The notes beneath the pieces are model-generated. The model worked only from the letters and a program-made list of their open reading frames with translations, ran no database searches and was not told the origin of the DNA. Shown here in pieces: positions 34,701-47,908 of a stretch of DNA of 64,000 nucleotides. Made by a program: the position numbers and the translations under genes. The stretch spans positions 6,326,501-6,390,500 of the forward strand of contig NC_057761.1 in the NCBI RefSeq assembly GCF_010389155.1, written 5' to 3'. Positions within the stretch are counted from its first letter, which is position 1; each line of letters begins with the position of its first letter. This DNA is from Erigeron canadensis (lineage: Eukaryota > Streptophyta > Magnoliopsida > Asterales > Asteraceae).

Positions 34701-35617
34701 GTGCAGGATGATGATGTTGCGTGGTGGGTTGACTCGGGTGCTAATACCCATGTGTGCAAGGATAGATGTTGGTTCAAGACTTACGAGTCAGCGACTGACG
34801 GATCAGTTCTTCATATGGGAAATGAGTCAACAGCCCCAATACTTGGACGTGGAAGTGTGGATTTGAGTTTTAGTTCTAGAAAAGTTGTTTCTTTATTTAA
34901 TGTTTTGCATGTACCACAAATTCGTAAAAAGTTGGTTTCAAGTAGTGTTTTAAATAATTGTGGTTATAAACAAGTTATTGAATCTGATAAATTTGTTTTG
35001 TCAAAACATGACATGTTTGTTGGTTTTGGTTATTTGTGCAATGGAATGTTTAGACTTAACATTAATCACATGAATGTCAACTTTGCTTTTATGTCAACTT
35101 CTAGCATAAATGATTCTACTTTTTGGCATGCTAGACTAGGACATGTACACTTTAAAAGAATGCCAGAAATGTCTAAAGATGGATTAATACCGGCCTTTGA
35201 CATAAACGATGAAAAGTGTAAAACATGTATGTTTACAAAGATCACTAAGAAACCATTTCAAAATGTGAAACGTGATTTTGAAATTTTGGAATTAATACAT
35301 AGTGATTTATGTGATTTGCATCCAACTCCTACTTTTGGGAATAATAAATATTTTGTGACATTTATTGATGATGCTTCTAGATATTGTTATGTTTATTTAT
35401 TACACACTAAGGATGAAGCATTAGATAAATTTAAAATATTTAAAGCAGAAGTAGAATTGCAACAAAAGACTTTGATAAAAAGGCTTAGAACAGATAAGGG
35501 AGGTGAATATATTGATCAAACATATTTCCAATCCGTTGGGATAATCCATGAGACTACGACTCTATATACACCACAACAAAATGGTATATCAGAAAGAAAG
35601 AATAGGGTCCTTAAAGA
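34701..35617 (+). pseudogene. Copia 1 protease and integrase (truncated)
   Basis: Open frame with the aspartic protease signature WWVDSGANTHVCKD, GAG-pre-integrase FWHARLGHVHFKRMPEMSKD followed by Cys-x2-Cys, and integrase core: LIHSDLCD (first Asp), FVTFIDDASRYCYVYL, RTDKGGEY, PQQNGISERKNRVLKD (third acidic residue). Right after the latter block it runs into the antisense LTR, and the integrase C-terminus is lost. Confidence 0.9.
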
Positions 35618-36600
35618 TGTAGCAACACGATTTTATCACTTGAATTCACATCAACAATTGCGTTTGGTTAGTGTGTGTGTTCTTGGTGTTTGTGTGTGTT
35701 TTGAGAGAGAATTGGGATCAAGAGTGTGTTATTAATATTTCAGGTGTATGCCAAAGTTATGCAAAAGTCATGTGTGTTGTTGATTTCTAAGGGATTGAGG
35801 GTTATTTATAGTCTAAACAAACTAACAATGCTAATAATCACAATTAGCCCCTCAACCTTAGAAATGATCAACTCATGACTTAACAACAAGTATGTCCATA
35901 ACTTAAATTACAATGTATCACTACTTTTGGATTTCTAACATTCTCCTCCTTAGTGATATATTGTAAGGTCTGAAGTACGTGTTGTTTTGTCTTGTAGGAA
36001 TGAATTTGATGAGCCCGGTGATGAAGACAATTGGTGAGTTGAAACAAGTCTTCAAAGCTTTCTCATTGTCTTTGGAGAACTTGATTCAGCATTGGTCTTG
36101 GACTTCTTGAAGTTAAATCATCTGTTGATTCTCAATGTTCTTTGTGAACAGAGAATGATGAGTGTGTGTGTATGAAATCTTTGAGGATTGTTGAATCAAA
36201 GATCAGAGTTGTCTTTTGAAATGCGGAAGGCATGGATTTGTCATGAATTCTTCAATCTTCGAATCTTGAAGTCTTTTCTTTGTAGTCTTGGAATGAATTT
36301 TCAGAGATATGTACTCTCCCCCTTGATGTGTGCAATGTAGCTTTTGGTAAAATGTTGATGTAAGACTTTGAAGATCTTGTATAAATTGAATTGATGAAGA
36401 CTCTTTTGAAGCTTTTCTTCTTTGTCTTGAATCTTCAATTTTTTCCTTTGAAGATTTGATCTTTGTCACATCATCTTAAGCACTTTTGAGAGTAAACATT
36501 TGAATGAGGATTTGAAAAGTTTCTTATGGAGTAATCATGCTCCCCCTCAATTCATGAGTAATCACAATCTCTTTGATTTTTTAAAAATCTCTTGTTAAAT
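35618..36600 (-). mobile_element. Antisense copia LTR plus adjoining internal sequence, inserted in copia 1 integrase
   Basis: Read on the minus strand: purine tract CTAAGGAGGAGAA (plus 35941-35953), then an LTR starting TGTTAGAAATCCAAAAGTAG at 35940 and ending ...GTGTTGCTACA at 35618 (323 bp). Plus-strand 35941-36600 is the pre-LTR non-coding region, with CATGCTCCCCCTCAATTC near 36537. There is no second LTR, so it is a truncated element or a rearrangement that also removed the C-terminal integrase and RT linker of copia 1. Confidence 0.7.
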
Positions 36601-38334
36601 CTTGAATGTATATCCTTTTCTTTCGAGATGAATAATCTTCAAGTTGAATTTGGAAACCTAAATCATGAGCTTCAGAAAAGCAAAAAACAAAGTAAACCTA
36701 AATCATTTGGACCAGATTTTCAATTATATTTAATTAAAGGTTCCAGAGATGATGCTTTTACCCAATATTCCTATTGCTTCAATGTTGAGGACGATCCTAA
36801 AATATTTGATGAGGCAATGAAGTCTCAGGATGTTGCCTTCTGGAAAGAAGCAATTGATGATGAGATGGAATCCATCATGGGCAACAACACTTGGGTGTTG
36901 GCTGATCTAACTCCTGGTTGCAAACCTTTGGGTTGCAAATTGATCTTCAAAAAGAAGATGAATGTAGATGGAACCATTGAAAAGTTCAAGGCAAGGTTGG
37001 TCATGCAAGGCTTTAGACAAAAGTCTGGTATTGACTATTTTGATACTTACGCTCCAGTGGCTCGTATCTCTACCATTAGACTGCTGATTGCTCTGTCAGC
37101 AATTCACAATCTGGTCATTCACCAGATGAATGTGAAGACAACATTCTTGAATGCTAATCTGGATGAGGAGGTTTATATGAACCAACCTCAAGGCTTCGTC
37201 ATGCCAGGAAATGAAAACAAGGTTTGCAGACTTGTTAAATCCTTATATGGATTAAAACAAGCACCTAAACGTTGGCATCAAAAGTTTGACGAAGTGGTTT
37301 TGTCAAATGGTTATCATTTAATCCAAGCTGACAAATGTGTATATAGCAAATTTGATGATTCTGGTAAAGGTGTCATCATTTGTCTATATGTTGATGACAT
37401 GTTGATATTTGAAACTGACCAGAATCAGGTTGACTTAACAAAAGAATTTTTGTCATCAAAGTTCTCCATGAAAGATATGGGGGAAGCTGACGTTATCCTT
37501 GGTATAAGGATCAAACGTGAAAACAAATGAATTTCAATTTCTCAATCTCACTACATTGAGAAGGTGCTAAAGAAATTCAAGTGGTTTGACTGTACTCCAA
37601 TGAGTACACCTATAGATCCAAGTATGAAGCTGATGCCTAACAAAGGTGAAGCTGTATCACAACTTGAGTATTCAAGTGTGATTGGCTGCTTGATGTATGC
37701 CATGACTTGTACAAGGCCTGACATTGCATTTGTTGTGGGAAAATTGAGTAGGTATCCTAGTAATCCTGGTATTCATCATTGGCAAGCAATTAGGCGGGTA
37801 CTGAAGTATTTGAAGAAAACTATGGATTATAGTTTATCTTATACTGGGTTTCCTTTGGTTTTAGAAGGGTATACTGATGCGAGTTGGATAACCAATGTTG
37901 AAGATCATTCTTCTACATCTGGTTGGGTATTCTTGCTTGGGGGAGGTGCTATCTCATGGGCTTCCAAGAAGCAAACTTGTATTACCAACTCAACAATGGA
38001 ATCTGAGTTTGTTGCATTAGCTGCTGCTGGTAAAGAAGCGGAATGTCTAAGAAACTTGATTTATGAGATTCCATTGTGGCCTAAACCTATAACACCCATT
38101 TCTATCCATTGTGATAGTGCCGTTACATTGGCAAAGGCTTATAGCCAGATGTACAATGGGAAGTCTAGACACTTAGGTGTTAGACATAGCAGGATTCGTG
38201 AACTTATCACGAATGGGGTGATTTCTATAGAGTTTGTAAGATCACAACAAAATTTAGCTGATCACTTGACGAAGGGATTGGCTAGAGACTTGGTTAATAA
38301 GTCTGCTGAATGGATGGGTTTAAAGTCCACCTAA
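36601..38334 (+). pseudogene. Copia 1 reverse transcriptase and RNase H
   Basis: The RT part includes WKEAIDDEMESIMGNNTWVL, KARLVMQGFRQKSGIDYFDT, NVKTTFLNANLDEEVYM, SLYGLKQAPKRWHQKF and the catalytic YVDDM. One in-frame TGA (37528-37530) splits it where the family has Gly in NKGISISQ. RNase H follows: [51 protein letters not shown], ending [10 protein letters not shown] at 38334. The stop is the only defect seen downstream of the insertion. Confidence 0.92.
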
Positions 38335-38871
38335 ATTTCTAATTGTGAGATACCTAATTCCCTTCTGACATTAATCAGAACCTGAATTCAATGTGGAAAG
38401 CTTACACTTAGAAATTGGAGCACATGATTTTACATATCATCCCAAGGTATGTGCTCGGACCTACAGATGGTTAGGTTGAAGTGTAGCTTCTTAATAGTTC
38501 CTTTGAAAAAGTGCAATAGCAGGTGCATGAATAAAGTAGAACTACCTATATGAATGTTAAGTTTTGCCGCTTCAAGAAAGTTTTGGACTTCTAGCTTTGG
38601 ATACATTCATGAATGGATATGGACGCATGGCTTGTATAGCGTCAGGATAGCGTAAGAGTGTTTGAAAGCTTGTGTGTATATTATCTTCAGGTATTCAAAT
38701 GGGTTGAAGGGTTCGATTCTTAGAAACACCCCGATAATCGAATATTTGGAATGTGTAATATACTAAGATGGAAATTCAATCTTCAAGACATTTTCATTTA
38801 TGCATAAGTTTTGTTTTGACTACTTTCTCATGTATAGGAATTGCACTAAATTGGGGAGGATTGTTATTAAT

Positions 38872-39631
38872 TTAGTGTAATTAAGGGATATGGTTATAAC
38901 ACTTGGAAATGGGTTTGGAGGTACGAAGTGTACACCCATCAAGTAAACGACATCTGTGACCCAAAAGTTTTGTAATAACTGATAAACATAACTATAACGT
39001 TTTTTACATGAATTCTAAAGGTGAAATTGCTAGCATGACATGATTGAAATTTACGTGTAGAAATTTGATAGAAGTACAAGTTTGAAAATGGAAAAGTGAA
39101 TCTGTAGGTAACTGTGTCTTGCTTTGATAAGGAACATAGCACATGATCTAAATTCTTATTCACATTTCCATTTTGTCAATTCACTGTATAGTGAAAAGGA
39201 AAATCACAATCATGCTGTCAATTTCTATTCTTCATTTCACATGGAAAATTCGTATATGATATTATATTATATGTCATCAAACATATATGAAACTTTGCTA
39301 CCTCCTATAAATATGTCCATGCATAGACTGCATGGGATATGAGAAAAACATATACGTAAACTTTGATCACTTTCAGTTATTAAATCTTTTGGGTGTCTCT
39401 TATAGAGAATTGATACGTGAGAAAATATATACAAAACACGAAATACTCTATAGCGAACGGGTTCTAGATTTCTGCCAAAATCTAGAACATTAGTCTTTGT
39501 ATTATCCCAAAACAAAATTCGTGTAACCCAGGCAGTTAGGGTCGAATTGTTGTTTTCAGAAAGTGATATCACGATACAAAGAGATATCTAGTTATTTATT
39601 TCTTACCCTTGTAACTTGAATTTCCCCAACA
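38872..39631 (+). repeat. Copia 1 3' LTR
   Basis: 760 bp, preceded by purine tract and followed by AAATA; nearly identical to the 5' LTR. Confidence 0.92.
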
Positions 39632-39636
39632 AAATA

Positions 39637-40317
39637 TATCATAATGTTGGATTGTTTTGTAAAATAAGTCGTATTACATGGTATTTCTGGTTTTGTTTCC
39701 AAACACAAAGTCTCAATACTTTCAGCATTACATTGGAATAGGCGATTAATTTCACGCTTTTGCAGTCTATGTTAAAACGGGAAAAATATAACCTTTGTTT
39801 TCTACATTTTAGTGTATTTGTGTCCAATTTTATATGCTTGTTTAATACAAATATAAAATGACTATATTTTGCTGAGTTTCATCCACTAATCTTGGATTCC
39901 ATGACGCGAGCATTTTTATCATTTGATTTGTATGTGGATCGTTACATATGGGTAAATGATGGTATACTTGAATGCGTAATAAACTAGGATTGGAAAGGCA
40001 CAATTTATCTATGGGGTTAACTAGTATGTAGAACAGCATGTTTCCAATATGATTTTCAAGGGGGGGGGGGAGAGATTTTATATTGAAACATGTGATTTTC
40101 ATGGGGGGGGGGGGGGGGGAGTTTGTGAGGGGAAGCATACTTCTAGCAGCATATTGGTTTTCCCTTTATCTATATCTAACATAATATTAAAACAAAAGTT
40201 TAACAATAACCTATTTCATGGAAGTTGTCCTTTACGTCTTGCATATTAAATCTTGTAATGACATTCTTAGTAGGAATATTATGAAGTGTTTCTATCACTC
40301 ATACAATTACGTAAATT
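39637..40317. other. Spacer with two long G runs
   Basis: Eleven G at 40060-40070 and seventeen G at 40103-40119, each after GATTTTCA(A/T). No gene. The runs could be real slippage tracts or assembly artefacts. Confidence 0.6.
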
Positions 40318-40771
40318 CGACTTCACAAGCTTCATCGTGAAAAGCATCTTTCAACTCTTGCAGTTGCAATGGGCAAAACTAAAGTTTCAATAACCGATCA
40401 ACCAAAGGAAAGAACCAGTTTTTTTTCCACCAGCATTCTAGCAAAGTCTACTATCCCCTTTAAGTTAGAAAATCTAGCACTTGTTGCAAAGTGTGATAGT
40501 AGATCATAAGTTGAACGAGAAGATTATTTTCTATATGTATCATCAAAATCATTTGGATACATCTCACTAAGCTTCACTAACTGTGACGTGTCAAACATAG
40601 AAAAATTATCACATGGAGTTAAAAAGGTCATATTTGCTAACAGTTCGGTGTTTTCTTCACTAAAGCAGCCACCAAACTATATAAATTGCATATCCAAAAC
40701 CGTGTTAAAAATGTCAACCTCAAAATGATGTCGATTGATAATCTCAGTTGTTCGGTTCCTTGAGGTAACAT
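40318..40771 (-). pseudogene. hAT-family transposase, C-terminal part (separated by copia 2)
   Basis: The minus-strand translation gives FEVDIFNTVLDMQF, FGGCFSEENTELLANMTFL, FDTSQLVKLSEMYPNDFDD, LKGIVDFARMLVEKK and LPIATARVERCFS. This is the C-terminal region and dimerisation block of plant TTF-type/hAT proteins (DUF4371 family). Several in-frame stops. It continues directly from the piece at 48620-48998 once the copia 2 insertion is removed. Confidence 0.75.
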
Positions 40772-40776
40772 ATAAG

Positions 40777-41443
40777 TGTTAGAATATAAACACCTAAACA
40801 AACATAATCACGAGTATGCGCAACGGAAGAATTCGAAACATATATGCAATCAAATTAATTAACAAACACTAGAATTGAGTCGTGTACCTTATGCAAGCTC
40901 CAATAAAGATAATAATAATAAGATTATTATTAATGCTTAGGGTTTAAAGCAAAACCCCTTTACGATCGCACATTAGACACTCCGAATAGCGTATGCTAGT
41001 ACTCGATCACAAACCAAACAAACCTTTTGCTTGAACCTTAAACTTCAAAGTCGAAACCCCTCTAAGGAGAAGGAATTTACTTATGTGAAAAGTATATAAA
41101 AACCAAGAATTAAGCCTCTATTTATAGGGCTTAATTAAGTTAATCTTAGCTTGGAAAATAAGCAACATAAAGGCTTAAACAAGCCTCTAAGTGGCGTCCC
41201 CCATCATGGACTTTAGGTCCAAGTCCATTTTTCGATTTTCACATTTTAATCTTCCTCTTTAATCAATTAAATATAACTAACCCTTTAATTATGTTTAATT
41301 AATCATTTCGTGATCAAACTAATCAATATATTACTTTAATATATCAATTAATATTATCGAGTTACCGTGTCATTTCGTGTGACCCCGTAGGCTTAAATTA
41401 TTCCCGGACATGCGATTTATAATAAAATGATCACACTCCAACA
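40777..41443 (-). repeat. Copia 2 3' LTR
   Basis: 667 bp; the plus-strand view starts TGTTAGAATATAAACACC and ends CACTCCAACA. Confidence 0.9.
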
Positions 41444-42316
41444 GCTCCCACTTGAGCATGTTATTATAAAGGCAATAACATTGGTTGGTGTCTAACAACA
41501 CTCCAATGCTCCCGGAAATATTTAAGATTAGATTCTTAAATCGCCAAGTTGAAATGATTTAGTCTTTAATATCCCTTTGTTCAGATACCCTTGTTAATTA
41601 TGAATATGGATCAATGTCATTTCATAATTTAACGATTATGTTTCTCATTTCTACAATTAATTAAGATTACCAAATTAGTCAAGACAACTTCTTGAGTTCA
41701 TTTGGGTGTGGCCACACAAACATCTTCAATTAATTAATGAGGGCTCCAAATGGTATCATACTTCAGTTGCAAATTGAAGGAACAAATCCTGTATTGACTA
41801 CAAGTGTCTGGCCATGTCGTTTCTTTAACATTTCTGAAAATAGCCCTTTATTACTGCCTTGTTCAGGACAGTTAGGAACTATATCAAGAAATGCAATCCA
41901 CATATGCATAACTCACTTGTATCTCAAGTCAAAGGATAAATAAAGTAACCATTTCATGAATTTCATTTAATGACGCCGATCCATAAAATGATAATTCGTT
42001 CTTTAGGGTAAGTCCAATATTCACCTTTTGAATATCATGAGAGTTTGGTACGATCCACCATCTTCAAAATATTCCCTTAAATATTTTCACCAATCTCTCA
42101 CAATTGTCTTACATTAATTATATTCCCATATAATTAATCGACAATAGACATTTAGAATATTCAACTAATATTCATGGATTTAAACATGCAAATATAGGAC
42201 ACAATTATTATAAAAATGAAACCACTTATACCGCGTATAAAAATTCATTTATTGAAAATAACAATTGTTTAACATCCCATTATCCAAATACCAATCACAG
42301 ATTTACATGATATAAC
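41444..42316 (-). other. Copia 2 post-pol non-coding region
   Basis: Between the RNase H stop and the 3' LTR; the purine tract is at its 41444 edge. No open frame above 70 codons. Confidence 0.7.
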
Positions 42317-43836
42317 TTAGCAATATCTAAGACCTAAGCCTTTTGCATGCTTGTTGAGCTTTCCCTTTGACAATGCCTTTGTAAAAGGATCCGCCAAGTT
42401 ATAATCTGTGTGAACTTTGAGTAAATTGATTTCACGTGATTCGATTTGCTCTCGAACATAGTGATATCTCCTTTGGTAATGTCTGGCACCCTTTTGAACC
42501 CCAGGTTCATTGGCAATGACAATTGCTCCAGAATTGTCACAATACAGATCCATAGGTGTATTATTTGATGGCATCACATCAAGCCCAGAAATAAACTTTC
42601 TGATCCAGACAACTTCCATTGCTGCATGACATACCCTGACTGAGACTTGGTATTATCCTTATCAGTCTGAAATCTAGCATCACAGTATCTAGTGACTTTA
42701 AGCTCTTGATCTGGATTTCCTCCATACACCAAAAACAATTCTTTAGTAGCACGCATGTACTTAAGAATGTTTTTCACAGCAGTCCAATGATCCTCTCCGG
42801 GATTTTGCTGATATCGGCTTACTATATTTTGCGCGAACGCAACATCAGGTCTAGTGCATCTAACCGCATAAATGATAGATCCCACCGCCGAAGCATAAGG
42901 GACTCTCTTCATACGCTCCACCTCTTCAGGTGTAGAAGCACCATTCTTGTTGGATAAATTAAGTCCTTCTTGCAAAGGCAAGTTCCCGCGCTTAGAATTT
43001 TCCATCTTGAATCTCTTCAAGATCTTATCTATATACGCACTTTGACTTAATCCGATCAACCGTTTACTTCTATCTCTATAGATTTTGATTCCAAGTATGA
43101 ATGCTGCTTCACCCAAGTCTTTCATAGCGAAACAATTTCCAAGATAAGATTTAACGTCTTTCAACATTGGAATGTGATTTCCTATTATCAATATGTCATC
43201 GACATACAAGACAAGGAATGTAACATTACTCCCACTAGCTTTGCTATATACACATGGCTCATCAAGATTCTGAACAAAATCAAACTTTTTGATCTCTTCA
43301 TCAAACCTTTTATTCCAACTCCTTGATGTTTGCTTTAGTCCATAAATGGACCTTTGAAGTTTGCATACTTTTTTGGGATATTTAGGATCAACAAAACCTT
43401 CTGGTTGTACCATATAGACTTCCTCGTCTAGAAAACCATTCAATAAAGCGGTTTTGACATCCATTTGCCATATCTCAAAGTCATAGTACGCTGCTATGGC
43501 TAAGATGATCCTAATAGCTCTAATATCCGCAAGCGGAGAAAAGGTTTCCTCATAATCAACTCCAAAGAGTTGAGTATAACCTTTCGCCACAAGACGAGCT
43601 TTATAGGTGTGTATATTTCCATCCATGTCAGTCTTCTTCTTGAAGATCCACTTGCACCCAACGGTTATACCATTTGGTGGAAGATCAACCAAGCTCCAGA
43701 CTTGATTGTCTTTCATGGATTTTATTTCCACATTCGCAGCTTCAAGCCATTTGTCAGATTCCGGATCTGATAATGCAGCATTGAAATTAGGAGGTTCATT
43801 CAAATCTCCTACTACGTGTTCTTCAGACTCAATCAT
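42317..43836 (-). pseudogene. Copia 2 reverse transcriptase and RNase H, internal deletion
   Basis: RT: WLEAANVEIKSMKDNQVWSL, KARLVAKGYTQLFGVDYEET, QMDVKTALLNGFLDEEVYMV, SIYGLKQTSRSWNKRF, YVDDILI. RNase H starts at VTRYCDARFQTDKDNTKSQS and then jumps to AAMEVVWIRKF (42619 frame), losing roughly 30 codons of the core including the conserved STTEAE-like region and shifting frame. The last part LYCDNSGAIVIANEPG...DPFTKALSKGK is normal for the family. Confidence 0.92.
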
Positions 43837-43841
43837 AAGAT

Positions 43842-45300
43842 TTAATCTATCATGAGCACGTATTGTCCTTGAGGACCTACGAAGTGGAATCGCTTCATCT
43901 TCAACTTGAAGTTCATCTTGAGATTCATCTCTTTGAACATTTCCCCCCCAAGTTGAAGATTGCTAGTATCTTTAGAAGTTGACACATCTTCTTGATGCTC
44001 ATCAAGTTCAACAATCATCCCACTGTCTTCTTGAGATATGAGTTTCTCCTCAAAGAACTCAGCATATCGATGAACCTTGACAGTGTTTTCCGTAGGAAAG
44101 TAGAAGTAGTAACCCATCGTTTCCTTTGGGTATCCTACAAAGATGCACTTGACAGATCTAGGTGCAAGCTTGTCAGGCGTATCTCGTTTCACGAGTGCCT
44201 CACATCCCCAGACCTTTAAGTAAGACAAATGGGGAACACTTCCATGCCACAATTCATGCGGTGTTTTGTCAACTTTCTTAGTTGGAACCATATTGAGAAT
44301 GCAAACAACAGTCTCGAGGGCATAATCCCAAAACGAAAAAGGAAGAGTGGTATGATTCATCATTGATCGAACCATTTCCAACAAGGTTCGATTCCTCTTT
44401 TCCGAAACACCATTGTGTTGAGGAGTATATGGAGGAGTAAGCTGTTGAACTATTCCACAAGCTTTAAGATAATCTTTAAACTCTTGACTTAAGTATTCAC
44501 CACCTCGATCCGAATGAAGGATCTTGATGGTTTTACCGAGTTGATTCTCCACTTCACTTTTAAATTCCTTGAATGTTTCAAAGACTTCATGTTTATGCTT
44601 AATCAAGTAAACATAACCATAACGACTGAAATCATCTGTAAAAGTGACGAAATAGCTAGCACCTCTCCTTGACACATGTCTAAATGGGCCACATACATTA
44701 GAATGTATTATCCAAGTAGCTCTTTAGCCCTTTCCGGTTTATTTTGAAAAGGTTTCCTTGTCAACTTGCCAGAAACAGAAGAAACGCATTTTTCAAATGA
44801 TTCATCATTTGTTTGCAAGACACCATCCCTTTGAAGTCTTTCAATGCGTTTCTTGCCAACATGAGCAAGTCGACAATGCCAAAGATAAGTCGAGTCCGAA
44901 TTGGGCTTGACTCGTTTGCTAACATTATACATTGAATTATCCTTTGAATCACAACCACACATATCAATTTCATAAATACCATCACAAGCAATAGCATCAA
45001 AATAATGAACATTATTTTGAGAAACTGAAATACCAATATCATTAAAGACATTAACGAATCCGTTGTTTTTCAACAAAGAAACTGAAATAACACCTCTAGT
45101 AATAGAAGGTGTATAATGACAATCGTTTAAAACAATTATTAAACCACTAGGTAAAACCAAATGATAATCTCCGATTTATCTACAGCTACTGGTAGGCCAT
45201 TTCCCACGAACAGTTGTAAAGATCCCGGTTTCAGTTTCTTTCTCCTTCTAAGCCCCTGTAAAGAATTACAGATATGAGTACCACACCCAGTGTCGTAAAC
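43842..45300 (-). pseudogene. Copia 2 protease-integrase region, frameshifted
   Basis: Protease WVYDTGCGTHICNSLQGLRR near 45290; a shift near 45160; then CHYTPSITRGVISVSLLKNNGF, LWHCRLAHVGKKRIERLQRDG. Another shift near 44708, then integrase IIHSNVCGPF where the first catalytic Asp is Asn, FTDDFSRYGYVYLIKHKHEV, HSDRGGEYLS, PQHNGVSEKRNRTLLEMVRS and YLKVWGCEALVKR. Loss of the catalytic Asp plus two frameshifts abolish function. Confidence 0.88.
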
Positions 45301-46255
45301 CCATGAATTCCACTTAGAAAATGAATATAATTCAATGGTGAAGAATATACCTGAAGTCCCGGACGTACCGGGCTGCTTCTTCTTCAACTCAGCAAGATAC
45401 TTGGGACAATTCCGCTTCCAATGACCCACTTCATTACAATGGTAACAAGGTAGGTTCTTAGCGGGATGTTCCTTCTTCGCCGGAGGGGTCTTCTTAGGTT
45501 TAGGAGCAGCAACAATTTGCTTTCCTTTACCTTCAGCCTTGCCCTTTCCCTTCGGTTGTTTGCCTTTTTGGACCTTTCCCCCCTTGATCATGAGAACATT
45601 GGGAGTAGCAGTTTTCTTCGGTAACTTCTTTTCAAACTCATTAGCCATGGCAAGAAGTTCCATAACGGTTTTATCCATGCTATGCATAGTATAATTGCGT
45701 CCAAACTCTTCAAAATCCTTAGATAAGGACTTGAGAATCATACCAATTTGTACTGGCTTTGCATAAGCATAATTCAACCTATCCAACTGCTCAAAATATC
45801 CTTTCATTTTAAGGATATGAGCGCTCACCGGTGTTCCTTGTTCATGTCGCAAGTCATGAAGTACATCGATAAGATCGAATAACTCCACGCTAGCTTGCTT
45901 CTCGAACATAGACTTAAGTTCAGTAAGCATATCACATGGAAATGAATGCTCAAATTACTTTTGTAGGTCATTATTCATGCTTCCCAACATCAGGCAATCG
46001 ACCTTATTATGTCTATCATATGCAACAGCATAATCCGCTAATGCTTTATTAGAAGCATTGGCAGCAGGAGCAACGGGTCTTGGCTCTTCAAGGACTTAGT
46101 ATTTCCTTTCGGCTCTCACAACAATCCTGAGCTGACGATACCAATCATTGAAATTCGGCCCAGAAAGCTTTTCCCTTTCCAACATCGACCTAAATGCCGA
46201 TTGATGTATGTTTTGAGTGGTATTGTTTGTTGCCTTCTACAAAACAGACAAAAGT
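45139..46255 (-). pseudogene. Copia 2 gag with two premature stops
   Basis: It begins near 46250 with AFRSMLEREKLSGPNFNDWY and RIVVRAERKY, then an in-frame TAA; after NNDLQK a second TAA (about 45957), then the open part from MLTELKSMFEKQASVELFDL. Zinc knuckle CYHCNEVGHWKRNC lies near 45420-45460. A basic Lys/Gly-rich linker precedes it. No clear ATG at the extreme start. Confidence 0.85.
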
Positions 46256-47908
46256 TCAATTATCAGTATTCCGATAATTATCCTTAAGAAATGTAATTTA
46301 CCCTTGTTAAATTCATCTAACAAATTACTTCCACTAAGGCTAGGATCCAACTTAACATACAATCATTTCATCAGTTGATCTGCTAGAAATGACGGTATTC
46401 AAAAGGTAATCGAGAATCGATAATTGCATTCATGCAACTCCTAGAATTATGGGACTTACAACAACACTGTAAAGGGGTATTAAGTGTTTTGTAAACATGT
46501 CTTGTCCCATCTTATGCCACGGGTTAAGGTCTCACCTCTTAACTCGTTTTAAGTCGCCTAATTAAGAACATGCAGATAGTCCACCGCTGTCTCACAATGA
46601 GTGGTAATCCACCTTGAAGAGATACAATTCACCTACGTCTCACGTAGAGCAAAAAGCACTGGCAAGTGTTCTTAGCAAAGTGGGTGGCATTGACTTAACT
46701 TTAAATGGGTAATGCATTTGATGTGAATCAAAAGTTTATGTTTGAAGACTCATGCATAATCTTCGAAACATAATATTTAATAAAATCATTTGTATAGTCT
46801 TACAACACAAGAGAGCTCGGTAGCTCCATTTGAACGCACAAAGAAGCGCAAGGGCAAAGGTTTGCGATGGACGCAATTAAAAACCCGCCCTTTTAAAAGG
46901 CTAGCGCACTCCGACTTATACCTCTCTTAGAGTTTGTTCAAATGGGTGAGCCGGTGTAGCTCAAGGTTGTTAGACTCCAATTTTATTAATGAAATCTCTA
47001 TTTCGATAGTTCTTAGTTAAGTTTATTTCAAAAACCATTTTTTGCATCACCTTTATACAACTTATAAACAATACAAAAATTAATAAACTTACTAATTTCC
47101 GAACTACTTAATCAAGTAGCAAGTTAAGGTAGGACACCTAAACATGGTCACTATGGTTCATGCATATGTTTAAACCCGCCCCCCCCCCCTTCCGAAAAAG
47201 AGGACCACATGCATCAAGTTACCTTGATTGCGTAAGCCTTTAAACAAAATAACTAACAATTTAGCACATAAACACATAAAACATGCTGACTGGAAATTTC
47301 CAGTAGCTTCACGACCAGTTTGAGCCTATTTCTGATCAGATTCAGATTTCGACCAGAACTACAAAGTTGTATCCCTATGAGTCGACAATCTACAGTCCGA
47401 ATTTGGGCTTCTAACTCATTACCGATTAATAGATATGAATTTTTTAGTAAACTGTCGCACATCAGGAAATCTACACGAAAAATTCACATTGTCACATAAT
47501 TATCTAATAATCAACCCTAATTATTGGATCATCATGCTTTGCAAAATATATCTCTATATATCCAGTAAAATCACAATAAATTTTGCATGAATTTCTTGTG
47601 ATTTTATTATTATTTAACAACTTTAAATAATCAAGATACACATAATCATGCAATTCATCACATAAATCATGTCACTTCACAATTCAAAACTTGCTTGAGG
47701 GTTTCAATATCCATTGAACAAGGTTAAAACTTTAATTAAACAAAATACCTAATTTTTATTTAATCAAGATCCGATTTAATTAATTAAAAAATAAGAAAAA
47801 CAACCTTTTAATTATTTAACAATTAATTAAAATCAACCAACCCTTAAACCCCCCTTCAAGTTTTGATCTTTGTAATTAATAGATCACATATGTGGCTCGT
47901 GATACCAC
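46256..47908 (-). other. Copia 2 5' leader
   Basis: About 1.65 kb between primer site and gag without protein-like frames. It includes a C-run (12 or so) at 47177-47188. Confidence 0.6.

Larger units (their letters stand above)
32969..39631 (+). mobile_element. Ty1/copia retrotransposon 1, complete with LTRs but defective
   Basis: LTRs 32969-33732 and 38872-39631 start TGTTATTAATTTAGTG and end CAACA. AAATA flanks both sides (32964-32968, 39632-39636), a matching 5-bp duplication. Order gag, protease, integrase, RT, RNase H identifies copia. Polypurine tract ATTGGGGAGGAT precedes the 3' LTR. The sequence after the 5' LTR (ATCGAAAACAACAATTTTAC) lacks the usual methionine-tRNA primer complement. 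Frameshift, stop and an antisense LTR within integrase make it dead. Confidence 0.92.
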
